Origin: Leptospira sanjuanensis
GTDB lineage: Bacteria > Spirochaetota > Leptospiria > Leptospirales > Leptospiraceae
Reading direction: 5' to 3'
DNA: 64,000 nt
Assembly: GCF_022267375.1 (NCBI RefSeq)
Contig: NZ_JAIZBH010000001.1
Location: forward strand, 2,716,001 to 2,780,000
The notes under the pieces are model-generated. The model worked only from the letters and a program-made list of their open reading frames with translations, did not search any database and was not told the DNA's origin. Both the position numbers and the translations under genes were made by a program. This document shows, piece by piece, positions 48,533 to 61,338 of this stretch. Within the stretch, counting starts at the first letter, position 1; each line of letters begins with the position of its first letter.

Positions 48533-49304
48533 TGATCCCTTCCAGATTTTCCAATTCTGCCCAAAAGTCTTTTCTTTGTAAATCAGGAAGCAGATTCGAA
48601 ATCAGTACGCTGTCGATAAAACAATCCTCTCTTTCCGATTCTCGGATCGGAGTTTCTGCGATCTTTCCGTGTCCTTCCAAAAAGGAAAAAATTTCTTTCC
48701 AAGTGTGCCACTGATTGTCCGAAAGATTGAGAACTTTCGGAATCCGATCCCATCCTTCCGTTTGAATCTTGGAAATCAAAAGGGAAACGGTTTCTGCGAT
48801 ATCGTCTCCGTGGATTAGATTGAGTTGTCTGGAACTTTTGGTTACAAGCCCCTTGCGAATCCAATCGGCGGGATTGCGGCCCGGTCCGTAGATTCCACAC
48901 AACCGGAGAATCTTTCCGCCGCGCGATAGCCATTCCTCTTCCGCAGCAAATCGCTCGTGATCGGGAATCAGCGGAGTCGTTTCGATGATATCGGGAACTC
49001 TTGCGTAAATGCTCGTCGTTCCCAGAAGGATTCTCCGTTCGGTTACGGAATCCATAAGATCCATGAAAGCGGTTCGATCAGAAAGTTTTTGAATCGGAAA
49101 CGTAACGATACAAAGATCGATGGATTGTTTCGGAAACTGCGCTTCGAACTCGCGCAGGGAAGAAGCATCCGAAAAATCGAATATTCTCGTTCCTGCAATT
49201 TGGGTTTTCGCCGAAAACGTCTCGAGTTCGATTCCGGCAACGGAGCGCAACTTCTCCGCAATGCGGACTCCCGTATACCCTAACCCGAAAACGCCTACCC
49301 GCAT
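48525..49304 (-). CDS. NAD(P)-dependent SDR/epimerase-family protein
   Basis: The 259 residues begin with the Rossmann motif VGVFGLGYTGVRIAEKL, then a sequence FDFSDAS, TSIYA and YGPGRNPADW. It is shorter than most extended SDRs and has no clean YxxxK in the expected place, so the reaction and even catalysis are uncertain; a reductase or sugar-nucleotide-related protein is possible. The start ATG 49304 directly follows the purB stop (TAG-ATG), and its stop overlaps the AraC start by 8 bp, so all three are translationally linked. Confidence 0.8.
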   Translation of the reverse strand: MRVGVFGLGYTGVRIAEKLRSVAGIELETFSAKTQIAGTRIFDFSDASSLREFEAQFPKQSIDLCIVTFPIQKLSDRTAFMDLMDSVTERRILLGTTSIYARVPDIIETTPLIPDHERFAAEEEWLSRGGKILRLCGIYGPGRNPADWIRKGLVTKSSRQLNLIHGDDIAETVSLLISKIQTEGWDRIPKVLNLSDNQWHTWKEIFSFLEGHGKIAETPIRESEREDCFIDSVLISNLLPDLQRKDFWAELENLEGISD

Positions 49305-50606
<1,302 letters not shown>

Positions 50607-50739
50607 TTCTAACGGTCCCTTTTTGGAATTTGAATCCTAATCCACTCTTCCACGGAAGGCCTTTCTGTAAAAAGAAAAATGGGCCGACAAACCGCCTTTG
50701 TCGTACGGGCCGGGTGAATCTCTGTGGGACGGGGAAAGC

Positions 50740-50755
50740 GGACGGTCTTCCGTCC
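50740..50755. repeat. GGACGG-TCTT-CCGTCC hairpin
   Basis: Perfect 6-bp stem with a TCTT loop, in the 157-bp spacer between the kinase-like gene and purB (both minus). The same 16 bases form the core of the terminator at 63152-63167. No U-tract here, so it may be a repeat element rather than a working terminator. Confidence 0.6.
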
Positions 50756-50763
50756 ACTTTTAC

Positions 50764-51831
50764 TCAGCCGAGTTCGAAAGAACGGACGAATTCCCGGATC
50801 GTGTTGATATGATCGATCTCCGGCGAAGGATTCTCCTTGCTCGGTTCGTAGAGGTGTTCGTCAAAAACGTGGTAATCGAAAATCTTCAGAGAAAAATCGG
50901 GAAAGGTGATGATGATGTTTTCGGAATGGATATCAAAGATCAGCTTCTCTTCGTCCGCGAGATATTTCGTCACTTCGATCACGCGGTGAAAATCCAAGGC
51001 GATCTTTTTCAGCTTCGAACGGCTGATGACTCCGAACTTATGCGTATCGAAGTTCAATTTCCATTTCGGAAAGAATGCGTCCTGAAACGGATTCTGCCTC
51101 ACCTTCTCGTTCAAGCGGATGAACTCTTTTAGATGTTTTCCGGGAAGAAGGTTCTGATTGTCGCACGGAGTCAACGTGAAGATCGGAATTCCGAACGGAG
51201 TCGTTCTGGCTCTAAGCCCCATAAAATAACGAGTCGGTAACACGAGATCCGGAATGAGCGATTTTAATTTCCAGTAGTGCAAACGTTCCAAACCCAAACG
51301 CGCAAACTTAAAGTGAATGTCTTCCTTTGCGGATCTCGTCCATGTTTTGGATTTCAAAAAATCCATGAGTTGAATCTCTTCGGGTTTGAGATAACGATCC
51401 AGATTCTTCTTCACGTGTTTGTATAAGGAACCGAAGATCGGGTCGGAGGGAAGTTTGGACTTTCCGATCTTTACGACCTGATTCCAAGGAAGCGCATAAA
51501 CGAACTTATACGAACCGCGACCGATGTATTTTTCGGCGGAGAGGGGCATAAAGTTGTCCAGATATTCGCGATCGTATCGATGCGTTATGCGAAACAGATG
51601 GGAAACCGGAAAGAATTTTTCGTACGTCTTTCGGACAAAGCCGGATTCGCGTAAACGATAATCGACCGGCAAATCTTCGATCGGAATTTCCGGTTTTGTT
51701 TTTTCCGGATCGTAGAAGAGTTCCTTATCGAGCCCCTTTTCCAGCAGCTCGATAAAGTTGGGAATCTTAGGAGAACTTAAAAAATCGCGTATGACGACGC
51801 CCAGTTCTCCGAGTCGATTCCGTTTATTCAT
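50764..51831 (-). CDS. Atypical protein-kinase-like protein
   Basis: The 355 residues are not assigned to a named family, but kinase-fold landmarks are visible. A Gly-rich loop lies at IGRGSYKFVYAL (about 103-114), followed by a Lys in VVKIGK (K121). The catalytic-loop pattern is FDIHSENIII (D300, N305), and the DFG-equivalent Asp is in KIFDYHV (D319). The order and spacing match small-molecule or LPS-kinase-like atypical kinases. No signal peptide, so cytosolic. It follows a peptide-binding lipoprotein gene by 10 bp, and purB lies 157 bp further on. Substrate unknown. Confidence 0.65.
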   Translation of the reverse strand: MNKRNRLGELGVVIRDFLSSPKIPNFIELLEKGLDKELFYDPEKTKPEIPIEDLPVDYRLRESGFVRKTYEKFFPVSHLFRITHRYDREYLDNFMPLSAEKYIGRGSYKFVYALPWNQVVKIGKSKLPSDPIFGSLYKHVKKNLDRYLKPEEIQLMDFLKSKTWTRSAKEDIHFKFARLGLERLHYWKLKSLIPDLVLPTRYFMGLRARTTPFGIPIFTLTPCDNQNLLPGKHLKEFIRLNEKVRQNPFQDAFFPKWKLNFDTHKFGVISRSKLKKIALDFHRVIEVTKYLADEEKLIFDIHSENIIITFPDFSLKIFDYHVFDEHLYEPSKENPSPEIDHINTIREFVRSFELG

Positions 51832-51841
51832 AATTTTGAAT

Positions 51842-53650
<1,809 letters not shown>

Positions 53651-53662
53651 GAAGTTACCTCT

Positions 53663-55687
53663 TTAATTCTTAATCCTATGGGCTTGATATACGTCCGGTA
53701 TTTGTTTGAGATTACTCAGAATCTCCTTGAGCTGATCCAAGTGTTCCACATCCACTTCGAAACTCGCGACCAAGTTTCCCCGTTGATCGGTGGTCGCCTT
53801 GGATTCTCGGATATTGGTCTGCGTATTGGAAATCGACTTTACGATTTCCATAAAGATTCCCTGTCGATCCTTCGATTTCACTTCGACCAGCACGGGAATG
53901 GATTCGCTTTGACCGTAATCCCATTCGACCGTGATGACGCGCATGGATTCTTCCTGCTCCTGCTGTTTGGCGGTCGCGCAGCCTTTTTTATGAATGCTCA
54001 CGCCCCTTCCCCGCGTGACAAAGCCGATGATCTCGTCTCCGGGCAAAGGAGAACAACAACCCGAAAGACGAACCGGAATTCCTCGAAGACCGGCCACGAT
54101 GACTTTGCCAGCGCCGAGATCGATTTGTTTGGCCGGTTTTGCGGAAGGTTTTTTCTTAAGTTCTTCGAGAACCTCCGCATTCAGAGTGATCTCGGCGGCA
54201 AACTCCGCTTCTTGCTGCAGATCTTTTTTGGTCTCTTCTCTGAGTCTTCGGAAATAAGCACGGAGTTTTTGTCTTGCGGAGGGAGTTCTTACGATACGAA
54301 GCCATATCGGAGAAGGTTTCGTTCTTTTATCGGTGATGATTTCGATCTGATCTCCGGAACGGATTTCCGTTCGAAGCGGAAGCATTCTTCCGTTGATTCT
54401 TCCGCCTTTCGCTTTTAAACCGACATCGGTGTGAATTCGGAACGCAAAGTCGAGAATGGTCGCGCCCTTCGGTAACTGGAGAATCTCGCCTTTCGGTGTG
54501 AAGACGAATACCTCGTCCTCGTGCAGATCGTATTTCAGTTCTTCTACGAATTCTTTCGGATCAAGCGCAGAGTCCTGCCAAGAACTGAGAAGTTCGAGCC
54601 ATTTTAGTTTTACGCTTTTACCCGAAGCCGAAGGTTTACTCTCCTTATATATCCAGTGCGCGGCGATTCCATATTCGGCGATGTCGTTCATCTCCCGCGT
54701 GCGGATCTGAACTTCAAGCGGTTTCCCGTCCGGTCCGATCACGGTCGTGTGAAGCGATTGATACATATTCGTTTTCGGCGTGGCGATATAATCCTTAAAA
54801 CGTCCGGGCACGGGATTCCAAAGTGTATGCACGATTCCTAATACACCGTAACAGTCTTTGACTTCGTTCGCGATGATCCGAATCGCCCTTAGATCGAAGA
54901 TTTCGTTGAAGGTTTTTTCCTTCAGCTTCATCTTTCGATAAATCGAATAGAAGTGTTTGGCTCGACCATCCACGTCGGCTTCGATCTGAATTTCGGAAAG
55001 TCTTTGCAGAAGGATGATCTTGAGTGTTTCGATAAAACCTTCCCGCTCCGATTTTTTGGAGTTGATGTTCTTCTTAACTTCCTGATATTCTTCCGGATTG
55101 AGAATCTGAAACGCAAGGTCTTCCAGTTCCGATTTGATTTTATAAATTCCTAATCTACCCGCGATCGGCGCGTATAAGGACAGTGTCTCCTGAGCGATTC
55201 TTCTTTGTTTTTCAGGAGGTTGAAAGGAAAGAGTCCGCATGTTGTGCGTTTTGTCCGCCAGTTTGATAAGAATGACGCGGATATCCTTGATCGTCGCGAC
55301 GATGATCTTTCTGATATTCTCCGCCGCTTCGGTTTCCTTAGATTGACTTTTGATTTTGGAGATTTTCGTTACACCTTCGACGAGATCGGTGATATCCTCT
55401 CCGAAATCGCGAATCATATCGTCGCGGGAATATTCCGTGTCTTCGATTACGTCGTGAAGAAGTCCGGCGCAGATTACCTTCTCATCCAAACCGAGTTCGA
55501 ATAAGATAAAACCGACTTGAAGCGGATGAACGATATACGGTTCGCCGGAAAGACGGAACTGTCCTTGGTGCGCATGTTCGGACACGTCATACGCCTTTTG
55601 GACCGCTTCGTAGGCGTTATCGCCGAGAGTTTCGCGAACCCCTTCCAGGAGCATATCTTTGGTTGCAGGAGCTTTCACAAATCCCAT
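53663..55687 (-). CDS. rel: Bifunctional (p)ppGpp synthetase/hydrolase
   Basis: The 674 residues contain in order the HD hydrolase domain (VHPLQVG, LLHDVIEDT at about 65-80), the synthetase domain (YSIYRKMKLK, DLRAIRII, TPKTNMYQSLHTT, EVQIRTREM), TGS (VFTPKGEILQLPKGATILDFAF, seen in part), a zinc-finger/CC region (GCCSPLPGDEI), and a C-terminal ACT domain. The HD motif is intact, so it should both make and degrade the alarmone, as expected for a single Rel. It follows nadC by 3 bp. Confidence 0.95.
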   Translation of the reverse strand: MGFVKAPATKDMLLEGVRETLGDNAYEAVQKAYDVSEHAHQGQFRLSGEPYIVHPLQVGFILFELGLDEKVICAGLLHDVIEDTEYSRDDMIRDFGEDITDLVEGVTKISKIKSQSKETEAAENIRKIIVATIKDIRVILIKLADKTHNMRTLSFQPPEKQRRIAQETLSLYAPIAGRLGIYKIKSELEDLAFQILNPEEYQEVKKNINSKKSEREGFIETLKIILLQRLSEIQIEADVDGRAKHFYSIYRKMKLKEKTFNEIFDLRAIRIIANEVKDCYGVLGIVHTLWNPVPGRFKDYIATPKTNMYQSLHTTVIGPDGKPLEVQIRTREMNDIAEYGIAAHWIYKESKPSASGKSVKLKWLELLSSWQDSALDPKEFVEELKYDLHEDEVFVFTPKGEILQLPKGATILDFAFRIHTDVGLKAKGGRINGRMLPLRTEIRSGDQIEIITDKRTKPSPIWLRIVRTPSARQKLRAYFRRLREETKKDLQQEAEFAAEITLNAEVLEELKKKPSAKPAKQIDLGAGKVIVAGLRGIPVRLSGCCSPLPGDEIIGFVTRGRGVSIHKKGCATAKQQEQEESMRVITVEWDYGQSESIPVLVEVKSKDRQGIFMEIVKSISNTQTNIRESKATTDQRGNLVASFEVDVEHLDQLKEILSNLKQIPDVYQAHRIKN

Positions 55688-55690
55688 TAC

Positions 55691-56566
55691 TCAGTGTTGC
55701 TCGATGTCCAAACCGAGGTCCAGAAAACGAGTCGTGTGCGTTAGATATCCCATACTAACACCCGCACCGGAAAATTTCGAGAGGGCTTCCAATTTTTCGG
55801 GTGTAATTCCGCCGGAAAATTCGATCTGGATGCTTGGCGCTTTCTGTTTGAGAATCGAATAGGCGACCTTCGTATCTTCCAAAGAAAAGTTATCCAATAA
55901 TACGACATCCGCACCCGAGCCGATCACGTCGTCGAGCTGGGAAATAGAATCGATTTCCACTTCCACCAGTCTGCCGGGAAAACGTGCTTTTATCTTTCCG
56001 ACCGGTTCGTGAGAAGAGGAATACATCGCAAGATGGTTGTCCTTGATCATCGCCATTTCGGAAAGATTGAGTCGATGATTGCTTCCGCCTCCGCAATAAA
56101 CCGCATACTTCGCGAGTTTGCGGTAGCCGGGAAGAGTTTTGCGCGTATCGAGAATCATAAGTCCGTTGCGTCCGTATTTTTGGACGACTTCTCCCGTTCG
56201 AGTGGAAATGCCGGAAAGGTATTGCAGAAAGTTCAGTAGAATTCTTTCCACACGGAGAATTTGAACCAGACTTCCGTGGATTTTCAGAAGAGTTTCCCCT
56301 TTTTGAAAACTTTCGGAATCCTTTTTGAAAAGTTCCGATCGGATTTGGTTTTCGGAAAGGATATTCAAAACTTCTAATACTCCTGTTCCGCAGAGAATTC
56401 CCGGTTCTCGTGCGTTCAGGCTTGCGGTCGCTTTTTGATCCGGTGAAAAAAGGGATACAGAAGTGATATCTTCGTCGGGACAGTCCTCTTCCCATGCAAG
56501 TTTCACCAAGGTTTGGTAGTCCTGATAGCTCACTGAGGAAATCGGCTGGGTATAAGCGCGTTTCAT
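55691..56566 (-). CDS. nadC: Nicotinate-nucleotide pyrophosphorylase (quinolinate PRTase)
   Basis: The 291 residues match NadC: DEDITSVSLF near the N-terminus, FLQYLSGISTRT, DTRKTLPGYRKLAKYAVYCGGGSNHRLNL (seen in part as DTRKTLPGYR and GGGSNHR), MIKDNHL, EVEIDSISQ and the C-terminal IEFSGGI. Converts quinolinate and PRPP to nicotinate mononucleotide in NAD synthesis. All substrate Arg/Lys positions look intact. First gene of the run nadC-rel-SBP-kinase. nadA/nadB are not in the window. Confidence 0.95.
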   Translation of the reverse strand: MKRAYTQPISSVSYQDYQTLVKLAWEEDCPDEDITSVSLFSPDQKATASLNAREPGILCGTGVLEVLNILSENQIRSELFKKDSESFQKGETLLKIHGSLVQILRVERILLNFLQYLSGISTRTGEVVQKYGRNGLMILDTRKTLPGYRKLAKYAVYCGGGSNHRLNLSEMAMIKDNHLAMYSSSHEPVGKIKARFPGRLVEVEIDSISQLDDVIGSGADVVLLDNFSLEDTKVAYSILKQKAPSIQIEFSGGITPEKLEALSKFSGAGVSMGYLTHTTRFLDLGLDIEQH

Positions 56567-56661
56567 TTTACTTCAAAAGAAAGTTTTACAATCGGAAAGC
56601 GGTAATCAAGTGAATTTCGGCGGGATTCGAAAATATACGACTGTCGTTGATTTCTGGGGGA

Positions 56662-56877
56662 GTTTGGGCGGAGTTCCGTCCAAAATTTCCGTTGTTAAGT
56701 CGAATTCTTTTGTGGAATGGGAAGCAGGCGGTCTTCCGTCCACGTATGTTCGCCGTTCAAAAAGGAACAACGCGGACTTCGTTCTCTCTTTTTCGGTTCA
56801 GCGAAAACCAAAATCGACGTCGAAGTCTTTTTGATTCAGATCTAATGGAAATATTTTGGACGGAACTCCGCCCCAAA
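56662..56877. repeat. Inverted-repeat-bounded element of about 215 bp
   Basis: The left end, 56662-56690 (core CGGAGTTCCGTCCAAAAT), is the near-perfect reverse complement of the right end, 56847-56877 (core ATTTTGGACGGAACTCCG). A related GGCGGTCTTCCGTCC lies inside. No transposase is present. It has the shape of a small non-autonomous element, but target-site duplication is not evident. Confidence 0.5.
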
Positions 56878-56910
56878 AACAAAAAAGGCCCGGTTTTTCA
56901 ACCAAGCCTT
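56874..56910 (-). terminator. Rho-independent terminator of lruA
   Basis: On the minus strand AAGGC/GCCTT and GGTT/AACC form a two-part stem (56885-56910) with a 4-nt loop, followed by a U-rich tract (TTTTTTGTTTTTGG). It lies 27 bp after the lruA stop. Confidence 0.7.
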
Positions 56911-56936
56911 CTTTACCGCGAAAACCGAATTCGGAT

Positions 56937-58586
56937 TTACTGAAGATTTTCCGGATTTTCTTCTTCTCCGTTTTCTTCCTCAGTGGGCTGTTCTTCCGTC
57001 CCAGCATCCGCAGGCATATCATCGTCTGCCGCAGGTGGAGGAGTTGCCTCGGTTTTCTTTTTGTTATCCGGCTCACCGGATTCTGATTCTTCAGAAGCAG
57101 CCGGTTTTTGGTTTTGCTCGATCGCTTCTACTTCTTCCGCAGTCGGCTTCTTCTTTTTGGAAGGTTCAGCCTTGTGAAATTTAGTAGGCCCTTTTTTAGG
57201 AGGAATCAACAATACCTGTTTTGGATAGATCAAATTTGGGTTTTTAATCTTACTACGATTCGCCTCGTAGATTCTTCTCCAAAGTTTCGCCGTTCCGTAA
57301 TGTCTCTTATCTTTGGAAATTCTCCAGAGACAATCCGCAGGAACCTTCTTGCGAACCACATAACGTTTCCATCCTTCCGGCAAACCGTCTTCCCCGACTT
57401 TGGCAGAAGAATGCTTATCGGTAGAAGTTTGATCCTTACCTGTATTCTTAGAATCGTTTCCTGTTTTTGTATCGCGGCCAGCAACCTTGTCACCAGTCGT
57501 TTTTCTTTCCATTCTTTCAGCCAATTCGGTAGATTGGTCTACGACAATTCTGGAAAGACGGATCGCTTCTTCGGAACGCGCAATCGAATCCTCGTATTTT
57601 TCGGAAGAATACAAATCTTCCGCGGACACTCTGGATTCTTCCGCTGCTTTCAGATTTTCTTCGGCTCTTTGGTAAGAAACTTGGAAATCACGAGAAGCAT
57701 TTACTTTATTCTTATCGAAAGATGCAAGTTTTGTAGTCGCAGTCGCCACGCTTTGTTTCGCGAGTTCTTTTTGTTTTTCTGCGTAAGCTTTGATATTCTT
57801 TGCGACGAGTTCGCCGGATTTTTTGCGGATATCATCGATCTCAGCATAACCTTCTTTGATTTTGCCTTCTTCGATTTTATATTTTGCGCCGTCTAAACGA
57901 CTTTTCGTTTCTGCGACTTCCGGATCTTTTCCTTCCGCATATTTATCCGCGTCGTTCAGATTTTTTTCGATATCTGCAAGAGAATCGATCAACTGCTGTT
58001 TTTGCGAAAGCGCCAATACCTTGGATTCGTCCGCGGATTTTTTGGAATCGGCGTATTTTTGACGAGAAGCTTCGTACTGATCAAAAGCGGCCAGTCTGGT
58101 TCTTAATTTTGCATCGTCACCGGATTCTCTTGGATAGGATTCCAGAGTGCGATCCGCAGTTTCGCGCAGCGTGTCTCCCTCTTTGCGAAGTTGAACCGCA
58201 GCGTTATAAGGCTCGGAAGCGAGTTGAGAAGCGAACGCTTCGTCGGCGGAATCGATGGATGAAGTGGACTCTTTACGAGCGTCATCAACGGAGGATGGAA
58301 AGGACTTCTCGGATGCATCCAGAGCTTTGGCTCTTGCGTATTCCGCGGATTTTTTGGTTTCCGCGAGATCTTCTTCCGAAGCCTTTTGATGTGCATTCAG
58401 CAAACTCTTGCGAGCTTCTTCCAATTCTCCCGGAGCGTATTTTTCGGCGCCGGCCGCTTTCGCTCTCGTGATGGAGTTTTTCGCGTCGCTCAGCTCCTGA
58501 ATCGGAAGTTCGGCTCCACAGGCAATGAGAAAACCTGCGAGTAAGATTATAAAAGAAGAAAATATTTTTCTTTGGGTTGATTTCAT
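56937..58586 (-). CDS. lruA: LruA/LipL71-type LysM lipoprotein
   Basis: The 549 residues start with a signal peptide and lipobox FLIAC (lipidated C23). A long Ala/Glu/Lys-rich coiled-coil-like region follows (about 28-360), then a low-complexity Lys/Thr/Ser linker, a LysM domain (about 409-462; YVVRKKVPADCLWRIS to YPKQVLLIPP), and an acidic Glu/Pro-rich tail. This is the layout and length of the leptospiral antigen LruA (LipL71), linked to uveitis in horses; the match is from memory. LysM should bind peptidoglycan. Start ATG 58586. It follows a STAS gene by 47 bp and has its own terminator. Confidence 0.85.
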   Translation of the reverse strand: MKSTQRKIFSSFIILLAGFLIACGAELPIQELSDAKNSITRAKAAGAEKYAPGELEEARKSLLNAHQKASEEDLAETKKSAEYARAKALDASEKSFPSSVDDARKESTSSIDSADEAFASQLASEPYNAAVQLRKEGDTLRETADRTLESYPRESGDDAKLRTRLAAFDQYEASRQKYADSKKSADESKVLALSQKQQLIDSLADIEKNLNDADKYAEGKDPEVAETKSRLDGAKYKIEEGKIKEGYAEIDDIRKKSGELVAKNIKAYAEKQKELAKQSVATATTKLASFDKNKVNASRDFQVSYQRAEENLKAAEESRVSAEDLYSSEKYEDSIARSEEAIRLSRIVVDQSTELAERMERKTTGDKVAGRDTKTGNDSKNTGKDQTSTDKHSSAKVGEDGLPEGWKRYVVRKKVPADCLWRISKDKRHYGTAKLWRRIYEANRSKIKNPNLIYPKQVLLIPPKKGPTKFHKAEPSKKKKPTAEEVEAIEQNQKPAASEESESGEPDNKKKTEATPPPAADDDMPADAGTEEQPTEEENGEEENPENLQ

Positions 58587-58633
58587 TGCGGCACCAGGTT
58601 TCAGAAAAGGTAGGATAAAATTATAATCCGATC

Positions 58634-58973
<340 letters not shown>

Positions 58974-59032
58974 AATCAGCAACTCCTTTCTGTCTCTTTC
59001 CGGCCAGCTCTACTAAAGGAAAGGCGATTCTG

Positions 59033-60160
<1,128 letters not shown>

Positions 60161-60164
<4 letters not shown>

Positions 60165-60643
60165 CTACCGGAAGAATGCTCGTTGCAGGTTCCATAGATG
60201 TTCAAGCTGTGGCCCGTTATCTTAAAACCGTTGTCCTTTGCGGCTTGCTCTTGAAGCTGTTCGATTCTTTCGTCTACGAACTCCACGATTTTTCCGCAAA
60301 CCGTACAGATGATATGATCGTGATGTTTATGCCCGATGATATGTTCGTAATACTTGTAATCTTTTCCGAAGTTGTGTTCTTGTAAAAGTCCCGCCGAAAC
60401 CATGATCGAGAGAATTCTATAGATGGTCGCTTTAGAAATCTGATCTCTCTGATCCTTGAATTCCTCCAAAAGCCCTTCCGCAGTGAAGTGATTGTGAAGG
60501 GAGAAAATTCTTTCCGCGACCAGCATTCTCTGGTTGGTAATTTTCAATCCCTCTTTCTGGAGATATTCCGAAAAAGTCTGCATTTCCATGCGGACCGCTG
60601 GTTCCGTTTTGTTTAGAATGGCTTCTTGTTTTTCTCGATTCAT
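60161..60643 (-). CDS. Fur-family metal- or peroxide-responsive regulator
   Basis: 160 residues. Winged-helix N-terminal domain ([28 protein letters not shown], in part [12 protein letters not shown]) and C-terminal dimerisation domain with the regulatory His cluster ([16 protein letters not shown]). One CxxC zinc pair is present (CTVC), but the second is only a single Cys (GTCNEH). A long N-terminal extension (about 22 residues) precedes the usual start. Whether it senses iron, zinc or peroxide is not readable; Leptospira has several Fur/PerR paralogues. Its stop overlaps the tgt start by 4 bp, and an LptE-like gene lies 31 bp upstream. Confidence 0.9.
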
Positions 60644-60671
60644 AGGAGATTACTCAAGGGGCGGGTCAAGA

Positions 60672-61235
<564 letters not shown>

Positions 61236-61254
61236 AGTTAGAAGGATCTTTTGT

Positions 61255-61267
61255 GGACGGAACTCCG
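61255..61267. repeat. 13-mer GGACGGAACTCCG in the lptE / M23 divergent spacer
   Basis: An exact copy of a 13-mer that also occurs at 56858-56870 and 61920-61932, and in reverse complement at 23928-23940, 56669-56681 and 62505-62517. Here it lies between the divergent starts (61235 and 61339), where it could affect either promoter. Confidence 0.5.
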
Positions 61268-61338
61268 TGCAAGGAGAATTTTCCGGAGGTTCTTTTCGAC
61301 TTTACAAATTTCGATTTTGACCGCAGCTTTTGCGAAAG

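Larger units (their letters stand above)
56567..56936. other. Intergenic region nadC / lruA
   Basis: The 370-bp spacer contains an inverted-repeat-bounded element (56662-56877), a partial GGCGGTCTTCCGTCC core near 56728, and the lruA terminator. Short ORFs across it have no family-like character. The nadC promoter must lie in the part nearest 56566. Confidence 0.6.

Noticed and set aside
53663..55687. Monofunctional RelA rather than a bifunctional Rel
   Set aside because: The HD hydrolase motif (LLHDVIEDT) is intact, so hydrolase activity is expected.
56610..56943. Short ORFs in the inverted-repeat element
   Set aside because: Their reading frames cross the repeat ends and the lruA terminator; no coding signal.
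57108..57896. 262-codon ORF on the plus strand opposite lruA
   Set aside because: Lies wholly antisense to a recognised gene, Phe/Arg-rich with no domain; a shadow of the Glu/Lys-rich coiled region.
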